Assembly (NCBI GenBank): GCA_015680685.1 | Contig: MNCI01015530.1 | Span: forward strand, 478,159-542,158 | Length of the DNA: 64,000 nt | Source: Gnetum montanum | Lineage: Eukaryota > Streptophyta > Gnetopsida > Gnetales > Gnetaceae | Direction: 5' to 3' | In this document: positions 1 through 11,900 of the stretch, in pieces | How positions within the stretch are numbered: position 1 is the stretch's first letter | Layout of the letters: each line of letters starts with the position of its first letter | Made by a program: the position numbers and the translations under genes | The notes under the pieces: generated by a model | Seen by the model: only the letters and a program-made list of their open reading frames with translations | Databases searched by the model: none | What the model was told of the DNA's origin: nothing

Positions 1-1310
1 AGAAGACTCAGCCGCTGCATTAGGGAACGTCACCATGTGTTCCGTAAGGATCTGCAACTATTGTAACCTCTGCCTCTCGAAAATGCCCTGCAGGTTTTGA
101 TGATTATATGATTTAATCCTTGCTTCATAGATTTTCGCTGCCTTCCATCTATGATAACTGGTAAATTGTTTGGCTTTCAGAATTTTCGTCCAACATTTGG
201 TGTAGATTCTTCAAGCAACGTCCACCAAGGTTTTAAAGGCATTTGCCGTTGCTGCGGATGAAAACTCAGATTTGTTCATCGTGCAAGATAGGCATCCATT
301 CTTCTGAAATCCACAAGTGCCTCTGCTGGAATCGATAATATATCCGCTGCGTTCTGCCCTAAACTAGCCTCAGTTTTGTCTGGCTTTCTCCACACGATTA
401 CTGCACCCCCTTTAACTCGGCTCAGTGGTGAAAGAAGGGCCTCCCATGCGCTCACGAACTCAGGTTCGGCGTCTGGCGAGTCGGCAACATAAATCCGGCC
501 GATGCGTGGGCACAATCCTGAATGGCAAGCCAAAGGATTTGCCCCAAAAACACGGCATTCAGTTCTATTTTTCTGATTTCGTTTTTTTCTTCGGCAGCAT
601 TAACAATGGGCCTTTGGTCATACGTAAATTTGGGATTTTCTACACTACAGAAACCTTTACATCCTTTGATAACTTTAAATCTACAGATTCAAAACCAGTT
701 GGTAGTCCGTTAGGTCCTTCACTTGCTTCCAACTCTTAGCCGATTTTTGATAATCCATTACCCACGGTGTTGTCTATTTTGCTAATATTAACAGGGAGTA
801 TGCTTTCTTGTGGTAAATAATCGCCTCCTTTTTTTTATTCCAATCTTCACTCAAGAAAATAACTTGGCATTTTAATTTACTTTCCAAGAAGGCTTCAACA
901 TCAAGATTATTTACCATTGGCTTGCTTCTCCAAGAATGCCCATTAACTCTCAATACTAAACTGCAAATTTACAACCAGGGATTGTGCTAATTTTGAACAA
1001 AATATTCCAACTGCTCCATGTAATGGCCAAATGTGCCAACAAAGACCACTACTTTGATTCTTACTTTTGGTTGTGTATTGTCCTAAACTTTAGGTCTATG
1101 TATGTGTAAGAAAAAATACCTACTTAGGGTGTTGATCACAATCATTAGTTTTAGTGGATCCAAATATCCCTCACTTCATGGTCTGTTGGGTTGTCTCAAT
1201 CCTTTTGTTCCTTTTTGTCTTTTTTTCCCTTCCCTCTTGATGGATGGATCTTTTGTTTGGGCTATCCTCATCAATTAGGGGATTTCCCCCTTGACACCAA
1301 CATCCCCCTT
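1..1310. other. Unassigned sequence with one short ORF
   Basis: No recognisable gene or repeat family was identified here. An 85-codon open frame on the minus strand (533 to 276) is richer in G+C than its surroundings and contains acidic and Trp-containing stretches, for example the motif WRKPDKTEAS, but I do not recognise the family. The same frame is not open upstream, so if it was ever coding it is now a fragment. A decayed host exon or a transposon RNase H-like piece are both possible. Confidence 0.3.
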
Positions 1311-1311
1311 A

Positions 1312-1780
1312 ACACCAACAAACACTTTTTGTGCTTTATACAATGTATAGGTATGAATGCTTTTTGCAATCACTATTTCTTTTCTTTTCTTTTCACTTTT
1401 TTCAACTTTTACCTTGTGCTATACACCCCTACTATAACTGGTGTTTCCATCTCTATTCCTTTATATAAATGCTAATTCCTTTTTTGGTGTGTTTTTTTTT
1501 AAAATGTTTTGTATTCATTTTCAAAGTATAAATAAAAGGAAATCCTAACTTTTCATTTAAATTCATTCAATTTTGAAATATTGTTAAGACAACGCTAAGA
1601 TGATGATGATGGCAAGTTCAAACTTAATTTCAATCAAACTTTAAAAACTCACATACGACTAGCTATGTGCCTCAAGCAATTTTCAAGTCGTGGCTATGCC
1701 CTAATGGAATTTTAATTAAAAAGAATACAAAAATATTTGGATAGCATAAAATTTATATCATCGCAACTTAAAAAAGAAAA
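1312..1780. repeat. Repeat copy A, interrupted by a LINE insertion
   Basis: About 470 bp that is repeated almost base for base at 7128-7676. Both copies begin with a CCCTTAACACCAAC-type stretch, share the ACCCCTACTATAACTGGTG-like block, and end with CAACTTAAAAAAGAAAA. It is interrupted at 1780 by the element at 1781-7010. Non-coding; the family is unknown. Confidence 0.75.
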
Positions 1781-1999
1781 TAGGGGGGCTGTCGGACCCC
1801 GAAAAGAATTTTTATTGAAATTAAAGGTGCATCATTTACAACAACTTGAATAAGCCATAGGGTTAAGGGGAAGGGAAAGCTGAGAGCATTGTGAATGAAA
1901 CTCAGGAAACGCCTTAAAAATAAACGAGTATTAAAGGAGGAAACCCAAGTTGGGGCACAACCAAATGTCCACATATACTAGCTTGTTACAAAATAGAAT

Positions 2000-4900
2000 G
2001 ACATAGAATTAGATGAGGCAAAGAGCTCTCAATTAAGGATAGAGAGAGTTCCAATGGTGACTCCACATAATGAAAAGGGAAAGCTTCCTTGCAGAGATTA
2101 CTGATGCTAAGTGTAACTGGAACACACAGGTCTTTCCCATAGCTGCAAGAGATGAACCAATTGATGACTGTCCTGATTGAACTTGGATGCTTGAGATGTG
2201 AGTTGAAAATGGATGAGGTGAAAGATCTGCAACTTCTCCAACCTAGTGAGCAAACATTTATTAGCATAATCTGCCTTTTGAAATACAACATTGCATCTTC
2301 ACCTCCAAATATAATATAAAATAGTAGGCCTAATAACTTTCCATAGAAAATTAATATTAGCAGAAGTAATGTTCAAGAATCCAAATATGACATCCTCTTG
2401 AGATAGCTTGTATGATGGAAAAGCTTTGGAACCCCACTGGCACACATGTTGAGCAAAGGGATAATGCCAAAATACATGGACAAAGTCATCTTGTCCACCA
2501 CATAGAGGGCAATTGGGCTTGGGAATCCCCAGATATTCTAAACGTTTTCCAATAGGTAGACCATGGTGGAGGAGACACCAGAGGAACTACTTAATTTTGG
2601 GGAGGGTCAAAAGTTTCCAAATATGTTGGAAGAGAGGGATCCAAAATGTTACTGACTCTTGTTTGTGCCAATACTTATTGCAACGTTGAATGACTTCAAA
2701 TGGGTCATGCATGAGATGAAAGGGGACAGATGGCTGGTAGGGTAAGAGTTTAACCCCATTAAGCCATTGAAGGCCATGAAAAAGGCTTGGCACTGTAACA
2801 TCAAGTTTCCAATGACCGTGGAAAAAAGAGTAAATCTAAACTAGGCAATGGTTCATTGCAGCCGACTCCCCATACAAAGTGTTAAACTTGACCCCCGAAA
2901 TCCAATGACTAGCCAGCCTAAGAAAATTCAAGGAAATGACACCCTTCCGATATCACGAGGTAGCCACCTTAGCATTTGTGATAGCAAGAGAAGCGGAAGA
3001 TAGAGGTAACCACCACGGACACTCTAGAGAGGATAGTAGGGTTGATCTTAACATTAGTCCAATCAATGTGAGTGTGTAGAATTTTCCAGGCCCTCTAGAT
3101 GCTTTTGAAAACATGAGATCCGGGAAGAATGATAGTGAGGGGGGAAAGGATCCAATTGACAAAATGGATGCCTTTCCAAAAGGGCTTATTTTTAGGAAAT
3201 GCTTGATGAAGCCTTAATTGGAGGAGGGTCCCTATAATATCTTAGGCATCTAAATGTTGTACCAACCACTTAGCAACTAGGGTAATTCCTTGCTTATAGG
3301 AGTTCAAAAGACCTAAGCCACCCTGATTCTTGGGGAGAGTAACAATATTCCAAGCGACTCGATGAAATCCTTTCTGAGAATCCTTGGAGGACCACATAAA
3401 GTCATGGAATAATTGTTCTAGCTTCTGGTAGGCAACTTGGGAGGGGGCCCAACACGAAGAGTAATACACATGGGTGGACGCACATATGGACTTACATACA
3501 AGGTATTTACCTGCAAGTGTGAGGGGTTTAGTTTTCCATTTGTTGAGTTTCTTTTGAATTCGATAAATAACCTGTTCCCAGAGAATAGATGTTGAACCTC
3601 TAAAATGAAAGGGATTCCCAGAATCTTAACGATGTCTTGATCCTGAAGCTGCTTCCAATTATAGTTGGTCACATGTTTGTAATTTCCCTTAAAGCTATAA
3701 ACAGAGGATTTATTCCAATTAATTGTGGAACCTGAGAGTGTGCAATATTGCTCCACCCTTGATAAGAGGCAGTGCAAATTGGCGGTTGTGTTTTGAACTA
3801 GAAAAAAGGAGTCATCGGCGAAGTGCATTTTGAGAAGCTGTTGTTGAGAGGAAGAAAGGTAGACCCCAGTGAGAACTTTAGTTTGAATGTCCTAGTTAAT
3901 TTGATGACAAAGAAAGTCTGATGCGATGATAAAGAGATANACAGCAAGAATTGCCGCTACCTTCGGCATTACCTCTCCCTTTCCAATACATAGGTCTGTG
4001 CGGCAAGGTTGTCCTCTCACCCCCTATCTCTTTATCATCGCATCAGACTTTCTTTGTCATCAAATTAACCTGGACATTCAAACTAAAGTTCTCANCCCAC
4101 TTAATGTTGTCATAAGCCTTGGCGTAATCAAGTTTCACAAGGAGAATATCTTGTTCATCATCCTCAGCCTACTTGAGACCTTCCCACGCCGCAACCACAT
4201 TGTCTAAAATATATCTACCAAGAGATATGATCTGGCCAAGAATTTTTTTCAGCCATAAGGCAAGGCACTTCATCCAAATTTTATACACTACATTAAGAAG
4301 AGTTATGGGACGCCAATTGGAGATATCGGCTAGATCCCCAGACTTGGGGAGGAGATGAATTACCTCGTGATTTAGATTAGGCCCAAGGGAACCAGTTAAG
4401 AGAGCCTCGTTAATGACCTGCAAAAGATCCTTTCCCACCAAATCCCAATGATTTTGAAAAAATTCCATGAGAAAACCATCATAACCAGGAGCCTTTCCCC
4501 AACTTAACTTGGAACAGGCCTCCTGTAGCTCTGCCAGAGTGATATCAACGTCAAGACTTTGTAGCATAGTGGGATTAATAAGGCGAAGATAATCGAGGGT
4601 GGCAACCTTGAACAAAGAGATGTCCATTGGGGTAGCTGCAAAAAGGGTTTCATAGTGATTCTTAAGAAAAGAGAGGATACTATTGTGGTCAGTAATGGTG
4701 GTACCATCACATGAGATTTTGTCAATAGCATGCGAAGGGGAAGCAGCATTGAGATACTTAAAAAATTCCTTACAGTGTTCATCTTCAATATTTAACCAAG
4801 TGAGCCGAATTTTAGTTAAGGCACTTTGTGCTCGGTACACTTCCCAATGTTGGAAGGTAACGCATGCTCTAGCTAGCTCCTCGTGAACTAGAGTATTGAA

Positions 4901-5906
4901 GGGAACTTAAGCTAGTTTATTAGTGAGATGTTCAATAGTGAAGTGAATTTTGTTGTATTCATGTTTGGCTCGAGCAGCCACTGCCTTACCATACAAACAA
5001 GCAAAGTTTCGCACTTGACATGAAGAACGATGTCACCAATTAATCCAACCCACCTAATTTAGGGGCCTAGGTTCAGCATTCCAAAGGTTGGATAGAAGAA
5101 GTTGGGCAGTTGGGGAAGAAAAATTGTTGTTGTGTAGTCAGAAAAGATGGAATTTTTGTCGGTCAGGGCTACCATGAATCTTGATAGATATGGAGATAGG
5201 CAGATGGTCGGATAAGGTGGCATGGTGATGAACTGTAGTGGCGAAGAAGGCTTGCCAAAAGAAAAGGGTGGAGAAATAGAACCTATCTAGCCTGCTGAAG
5301 ATGTGAGCCTACCCAAGACGGAGATTGCTCCAAGTAAATCTATGGAGGGGAACACACGTGGAGTTGTCCGCCTCGTCAAAGAGGTAAAATATTTTCTTAA
5401 AGGCGGACCAAGTTTGATACTGGAGATTGGGCAATTGAAGAAACACCCCTCCGAGCTTATCTTGAGGGAATTCTACCATATTAAAATCTCCTCCAAATAT
5501 CCAAGGCATTGGGGGAAGAGAAGTTGCAAGTTCTTGCCAAAGGAGAGCCTATTCTATGGAGTCATTTGGGGCATATATCGAGCAAATGCCAAAAGGGTCA
5601 TGCAGGGATGAGAAGGTGGCCTAGCAAACTTTATACCCAGAATCAGAACCACTTTTAAGGATTTTAGTTTTCCAGTAGGGTGAGAGGAGAATGGTCGTGC
5701 CTCCTTTCCACTCGCATGGGACGTCACTAGGATTGAGGAGTGAGGAAGAACCAATGGGCGGAATAGGATAAAAGGTCAACTGAGATCTTAATTTCTTGAA
5801 GGAGAACAAAATCAAAGGAAATATTAAGACTAGATATAAAGTTTCCTACTCGCTTTCGTCGAAGCCTACCAATAAGGCCTCGAATGTTCCAAGAAAGGAG
5901 ATTCAT
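2000..5906 (-). pseudogene. LINE D ORF2: endonuclease, reverse transcriptase, zinc-binding domain
   Basis: Encodes the machinery for target-primed reverse transcription. The frame opens at 5906 with an L1-type endonuclease start (LLSWNIRGL, then VLLQEIK), followed by the GGDFNMV endonuclease motif near 5500. The RT domain spans about 4840-3240, with the GYDGF block, the block LLPKSGDLADISNWRPITL, and an intact catalytic FADD box near 3820. A cysteine-rich zf-RVT segment (CPLCGGQDDFVH) lies near 2480. Several frameshifts and stops break it, so it is not expected to be functional. The stretch between N at 3940 and N at 4094 is inverted relative to the rest and carries the RQGCPLTPYLF motif on the plus strand, probably through an assembly error. 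Confidence 0.8.
3940..4094. other. Inverted segment between two N bases
   Basis: N at 3940 and 4094 bracket sequence that reads in the opposite direction to the rest of LINE D. The end before the first N is repeated in inverse inside the bracket. Most likely a gap-filling error. Confidence 0.7.
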
Positions 5907-6298
5907 GGGGAAACATGGGGTAGTTTGGATGGGAGGTCAACAGAAGGTTCAGAAGTCAAAGTATCAGTTTCCTTTGTTCTTGACAAGAGGGCAAAGGAGT
6001 TGTTGGTGGGGCCAAGGGCCATGAAAGTGTGTAGTGAAGAGGAGTTGGAGAGAGGAGTAAAGCTAAAGGAAGCTTTGACTCGTTTCCTTCCACTGCCCAC
6101 CACGAACTCATCCTCCAAGACTGAGTCCTTGACAGTGTTTGAAGGGATGACATGGGTGGAGTTGTAAGTACCTGCCTGTTGTTTCTGTAGCTTGGAGGGG
6201 CTAGACTGAGAGGAGGATTGAGGAGTTGTTGGGGGAGGAGATCCGAATTTAAAGGATACTGAGGGTGGGCATAATGGTGTGACTGGGGAACGAGTCTT

Positions 6299-6583
6299 CT
6301 AAGATGCTACAGGTTGTTTCTTCCTGGCTAGGATAGGACACACTGAGATATGATGCTCGGCCCTGTGACAATAGCGAGATGCGAAATAAAAGAAACTTGG
6401 GGACCTTGGTAAAAACCCCACAAGTTGAAAAAAAATAAAACAAGATGCAAAATCTTTAGAAACTACTTCAAAAATGTCATCAAGTAAAAGAAAATCAATT
6501 TGAGGTGAGGTAGATGAACTTCCCTGAAGAAAAGTAGAACCTAATGAATCTGTCATTGCGACTTGCCCACCTCTGGGCCACAC
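6299..6583 (-). pseudogene. LINE D ORF1 remnant with degenerate zinc knuckle
   Basis: A 94-codon open stretch upstream of the endonuclease in LINE orientation. Near its end it carries CHRAEHHISVC, matching the CX4HX4C half of a CCHC knuckle; the first cysteine appears to be Ser. L1-type plant LINEs normally carry an ORF1 with a DUF4283 domain and a knuckle here; the DUF4283 part is missing, so ORF1 is truncated where the syntaxin-like sequence begins. Identification rests on position plus the short motif. Confidence 0.45.
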
Positions 6584-6867
6584 ACTTTCCCGATGTCATT
6601 CTGCTACCTTGACTGCAAGAAAACCCTCACCACCAGTGTGTGTGTTTTCGTCCTCCACTACTAAATATCTTGTATAATTTTGTTGATTTTTATGAACCAG
6701 GTCTATTTAGGGTTTTGAACTCGCTTGCAACCTCACAAAAGCAACAAATCCCATCAAATCGGAGGTGGCCATGAGCAGGAGGAAGAAGAAGAAGAATTTA
6801 GGACATCGCAGGTGGAATCGAGCCTAATCAGAAGAGAAAAAACGCAGAGCAGAAATCTGAAATCATC

Positions 6868-7005
6868 ATGGCAAGGTTTGCAGATCAATGGATGAAGGAG
6901 TACAACGAGGCCGCGAAGCTTCTGGAAGATATCAATGCCAAAATGGCTGAGTGTAGCTTGCTGCCTCCGTCAAGGCCTAAGACGCAGCGCCATAACAACG
7001 CGTAA
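6868..7005 (+). pseudogene. SYP5-like syntaxin N-terminal fragment
   Basis: A 45-codon frame from ATG 6868 to TAA 7005. It reads WMKEYNEAAKLLEDIN near the start and PKTQRH near the end. Plant SYP51/SYP52 syntaxins (Qc-SNAREs of the endosome and vacuole) begin with a very similar arrangement: Trp-Met, YNEA, KL, EDIN, then a PxxQR(R/H) block before the first long helix. After PKTQRH the similarity stops and the frame ends, so only the first exon-like piece is present, without SNARE motif or membrane anchor. About 200 bp of GA-rich sequence upstream could be a captured 5'UTR. It lies antisense to LINE D, inside the same target duplication. The family call is from memory of the motif and needs a search. 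Confidence 0.5.
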
Positions 7006-7010
7006 TAGTT

Positions 7011-7739
7011 CTTAAAAAAGAAAAGAGAAAAGAGAAGCCCTTGAGGTTTGAATCAAATATCAACAAAATTTTGTGCAAAAAAACCCACCACCCCACCCCC
7101 ACACACCCCACACCCCCCCTTTCCCCCTCTTAACACCAACAAACACTTTATGTGTGCACAATGTACAAGCATGAATGCTTTTTGCAATCACTACTACTTT
7201 TCTTTTATTCTCTTTTTTCAACTTTTGCCTTGTTTATCTTTATCAAGCTTCTAAATGGTGTTACTTTCTTTAAGTTAGTGCTCTATGCCCCTACTATAAC
7301 TGGTGTTTCCATCCCTATTCCTTTATATAAATGTTGATTCCTTTCTTGGTGTATCTTTAAAAAAAATGTTTTGTATTCATTTTCAAAGTATAAAAGGGAA
7401 TCCTAACTTTTCATTTAAGTTCATTCAATTTTGAAATATTGTTGAGACATCGCTAAGATGCTAATGATGACAAGTTCAAACTTAATTTCAATCAAAGATG
7501 CTAATGATGACAAGTTCAAACTTAATTTCAATCAAACTTTAAAAACTCACATACGACTAGCTATGTGCCTCAAGCAATTTTCAAGTCATGGCTATGCCCT
7601 AATGGAATTTTAATTAAAAAGAATACAAAAATATTTGGATAGCATAAAATTTATATCATCACAACTTAAAAAAGAAAAGAGAAAAGAGAAGTCCTTAGAG
7701 GTTTGAATCAAATATCAACAAAATTTTGTGCAAAAAAAA
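7011..7739. repeat. Right flank of the interrupted repeat plus second copy with empty site
   Basis: 7011-7082 is the continuation of repeat copy A after the LINE D insertion. After a C-rich spacer, 7128-7739 is a second full copy that runs uninterrupted through the insertion point (near 7660-7690). The second copy carries its own 40-bp tandem duplication at 7457-7536 (GATGCTAATGATGACAAG start). The two copies are a tandem duplication older than the LINE insertion. Confidence 0.75.
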
Positions 7740-7913
7740 ATATTAAATTAATTAAACTTATAATAGTAAATAATGCTTAGAAATAAAAAAAGTATAGTCA
7801 TCAAAAAGCATCTAGTCATTGGAATTGATGAAGCTTGAACACAATAAATCTACAAACTAAACACTGAATCAAGTACACATTAAAAAGAGCTAAACAAATT
7901 AAAGCTTGAATAC

Positions 7914-8079
7914 AACCATTTGTTTTGTGCAATGAAAAGAAAAAAAAAACATATATGTGATCATGTATGTTAATTTGCTTTTCATAAAATGAACCCAACC
8001 ATTTATTTTATGCAAAGAAAAGAAACAAAATATATATGTGATCATGTACGTTAATTTGGTTTTCATAAAATGAACCCAC
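7914..8079. repeat. Two-copy tandem repeat, 83-bp unit
   Basis: Two adjacent AT-rich units starting AACCATTT at 7914 and 7997. Both contain TATATGTGATCATGTA and end CATAAAATGAACCC. They lie just beyond the probable 3' end of the host gene; no function is seen. Confidence 0.75.
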
Positions 8080-8257
8080 ATGAATTACGCTTAATAGCCT
8101 TTTGGGTCATAGGATAAACAATTCCCCTAAATTCCCAATTAGTAAATTAGATTATGTGAAACATATAGTATTTTCAGGAATCATTAACTAATCATTTTTA
8201 TAATAATATATTCATTTCTATACCTTGAATAGATGGCTCCATTGCTTATTTATCTTA

Positions 8258-8263
8258 TTTATT
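8258..8263 (-). terminator. Candidate polyadenylation signal of the RRM gene
   Basis: TTTATT on the plus strand reads AATAAA on the gene strand, within a run of similar near-matches, about 600 nt past the stop codon at 8865. No closer AATAAA was noticed. Plant poly(A) signals are loose, so this is only a plausible site. Confidence 0.3.
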
Positions 8264-8864
8264 TTATATACACCTTACCTTACTCGTACATATGTTTAAC
8301 TTAATATCCTGAACCATTGAACCTTACAGGATTGAATTGAATTGCACCGAACACTAGAAAGAATTGCCCCGAACACTAGAAAGAGCAAAACAAATTAAAG
8401 CTTAACTTTAGCCACAATAATTTATGAACCACAGATGGGAATTTTGGATAAACCAAAAACCAGTGTCTGAATTTCTTTTTAAAAGACAGCTTCCAAATAT
8501 TCTATTAGTTGATATAACAAATGACAACTATTCATAAAGCCTTGCATCCATGTCCTTCAATGTTACAAGTCACGAAAACTGTTCACTGTTCAATTATACG
8601 TATTAAGGAACTAGATGAAAGACAACTGCTTTGATGAGCTTTGCAAATAATTGTCCATCTCAACTCTAATAGCATTCACAAACTATTTCCTTCTAGTTAA
8701 GGCTTTCTATTTCAGTTGCATACAAATTCGTAAGAGCTGCCGTTTCAAAACAAGGACGACCATGAGTTACAGTGCCTGCATGGAAATGTTGCACCATCAG
8801 ATGATTATCTACAATTAGAGCTTCTTGCTGTAATAATATCATAAATCTGCACAACGTTAATACC

Positions 8865-8909
8865 TCAATCTATCCCATTCAGCTCAAGAACAGATGCATC
8901 TACCATTGA
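8865..8909 (-). CDS. RRM gene, terminal coding exon 11
   Basis: Acceptor TTGCTATTACAG, then 14 codons ending LELNGID and a TGA at 8867-8865. A GT follows the stop almost at once (GAG|GTATTA), so a further 3'UTR intron is possible. Confidence 0.65.
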   Translation of the reverse strand, partial: SMVDASVLELNGID

Positions 8910-11900
8910 CTGTAATAGCAATCCAGATTTCAGTAAAATATCTCATACATAAAACTCCCGAACATACAAGAATTGCAAAATATAAATAGCAAAATGAGAA
9001 ATGATGCCTGTAACTCTTGTTCGCATAATTTCAGTTTGTCTGAGTACTCCCTAACCTGCAAGTAAGCATTTTGCAACTGCATAAATTTACAACCAGAGAA
9101 TAGAGGTTAGTGCACAAACCATAACACTTCCATCAAGTACATGATATTCAAAAATACTAAAACACATTTATTTAAGTTGCTACGGCTTGAAAACAATACC
9201 ATTTTTAACTGTGCATGACGTTGCAGGGTCTTATTCTTGGCAACATGGATAGATTCTTCAAGCTTCTGAAAACCAGATAGTAGATGGAAGAAATAAGAGA
9301 AAGTATGTAAAACTAATGTATTTATTTCTTGCACATACATACCTCTGTTTTTCTTTTCATTTCAGACAATTGAATCTGTTGGTGTTTTGCTTGCTCCTCC
9401 AATATGGAAACCTGATTTTGTAATTTTTTTTAAAAAAAGGTCCAATTATTACTTCACCTCGTTCGGTAGGAAAAGTAGTTGCAACTCTATAAGGAACACG
9501 AGAAAAAATAAGAGAGAAAAGCAAACAATAGATAAAGAGAAAACTAGATACGCAAGAGAAATAAAGCTCAAAACAGAGTTTCTTTATTATGGATCTAAAA
9601 ACAAGCACAAGATATACTTCAGCTTCAACCAGTAGCACACACTAATTCAAAAAGAACACAAACTTGCAGATTATGTACCCTTGAAGTATCCCATAATCAA
9701 TGTTAGCAGTAATTGATTCCAACCAAATTTACATTAAGAATCTACGAACAATGCTACCAACATAAGCAATATCTGGTCAGTCACATACCATGGCATACAT
9801 AGCTGATCTAAAAAGAGACATAAGAGACACCCTTTAACTTCTCAGCTTCTTTTTTCTTCTGTATTGTAGTGCCCCACATATGTAAATGTGACAGTGCTGC
9901 TTTATTAAATACTTAGATATTTTAAAGCTTCTACATATTTGTAGATATGGCTAATGCTTCAATGTTCATATGAAGACTTTTAATTAGGTCACATAAGCAA
10001 GTTTCCTATTTAAATCTAATTTCTTTCTAGCTTTATATATATATATCATCATCATCTTAGCTTTGTCCCAACAAAATGATGTAGATTACATGAGTTCTTT
10101 TTCGTCATTCACCTCTACGAAGAGCTAGATCTTTGTTTATTTGCAGTTTCTTCAAATNCCATTCACCTCTACGAAGAGCTAGATCTTTGTTTATTTGCAG
10201 TTTCTTCAAATCATATTTGTTCATTTTTTCCAATGTCTTCTTTGATCTTTATTTCAATGACTTTCTTAGAATGGTGATGTAGCAACCTTTGTTTATAGGC
10301 TCAGTATTTGATCTTCTTTGTACATGCCCAAACCATCCATTCTTGTAGCTTATCTGAAATAGAAACCACTCCAATTCTTTCTCTGATGTTTATATTATGT
10401 AGTTTATCTCTTCTAGTAACATTCAACATTCATCAAAGCATTCATATTTGTGATGAATGTTAAATGTTCCTAGAATGGATGTGGCAACCTTTGTTTATAG
10501 GCTCATTGTTTGATTTTCTTTGCACATGTCCAAACCATCCATTCTTGTAACTTATCTGAAATAGAAGCCACTTCAAGCCTTCCTCTAATGTTTATATTAT
10601 GTAGTTTATCTCTTCTACTAACATTTAACATTCATCAAAGCATTCACATTTCTATCGCACTAATTTGTTGTTCATGCGACTTTTGTACTGCCCAACATTC
10701 AACACCATATAAGATAGCAGGCCTGATTGTTGTCCTATAAAATTTCTCCAGTTTTATTGGTATTCTTGTCCCACATAGAGAACCAATTCCCTTGTCATAC
10801 ATACATACATACATATATAATTGACAAATGAGCATGGAAAAGTTTAAAATTATTTTAGAATAATATTATGAACTTAATGTAATGTGAATCCATGATTTAT
10901 TTTCTTATTTAGTTAGAACTTTTAATTTCTTGTATATTTAATTAATTAAAATACATAGAAAATTCAAAGTTATCAACATGTGCTCAAATTCGGTTAGCTA
11001 ACTCAATTTTACATCTAGAGTATAGATCTACAAGTAGTTTCTTGCTTCAAGTCCTAGATTTTGGGATTTTAATATTAAACAAGTAGAAAAGTACCTTGTT
11101 GGCCTATATTTTCTTTGATTTGATTAAAATATTAATTTATATCATCGAAGCTATGGCTTGTTTGTGCTTGTTACAATCAGCTAGACATGTGTAAAATGTT
11201 GGATGAACAAAAAATTTAGTACCAATGATTTTTACTAGATAAATTATAGAAACTGTGGAAAACAGATAAAAGGCCAAAACTAAATTAGAAAGCCCTCATA
11301 GGTTATAAAGTAAATTGACGTCACAAGAAAAGTTAATGTGGGATAGTGATGTATGCTTTATAACATTATGACATTTTTTTAATATGCTAATTGTCCACGT
11401 TATATGAATGACTAGAAAAGGGACAACGGACTCTTTTAATAGGGAACATGTGGCTCTCTTGAATGTTGTCACTCTCACATGTCCACTCCATCAAGAGAGT
11501 TTGCTTGTCCTAGTCAAGTAGTAATAATGTCATGGAAGGAAACAAAATGTTTTAAGAATTGGTTGTCTAATCTTTGCCCATTGTGTAAACTTTTGTGCAC
11601 AAGTCTTTGTCCAAGCCTTGGGGTCTCCTTCATCCTATAAATAGAGGGAGTTCGCTCTCATTTTCACCTATTGCCAAGAAAGGGGAGACTATGCTAGTTT
11701 AAGATGTGAAGAGTAGAGGAGGGAGAGAGAAAGAGGAGATTGTGTGAGGCTGCTCCTACCTTGTCTTTTACGCTGAGCATAGGGACTGTCTTAGTGATTT
11801 TTGGGAGCTTTTCTAAAGACACAAGTGGCTGAGATTTTTGGGAGCTTTTGTGAAGACATAAGAGGCTGACTTTGCAGCTGTTGTTGAAGGCTTTTGTGAC

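Larger units (their letters stand above)
1781..7010 (-). mobile_element. LINE D insertion with 14-bp target duplication
   Basis: A 5.2-kb insertion flanked by the direct repeat CTTAAAAAAGAAAA at 1767-1780 and 7011-7024. The second copy of the host repeat reads straight through the same site near 7660-7690, so the empty site is preserved and the ends are well supported. Most of the insert is an L1-type LINE in minus orientation: endonuclease from 5906, reverse transcriptase about 4840-3240, zinc-binding domain about 2590-2430. The last 400 bp at the right edge are unlike LINE sequence and contain a syntaxin-like fragment on the opposite strand. No clear poly(A) tail is seen at the left end, although an AATAAA-like signal lies near 1812. 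Confidence 0.8.
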
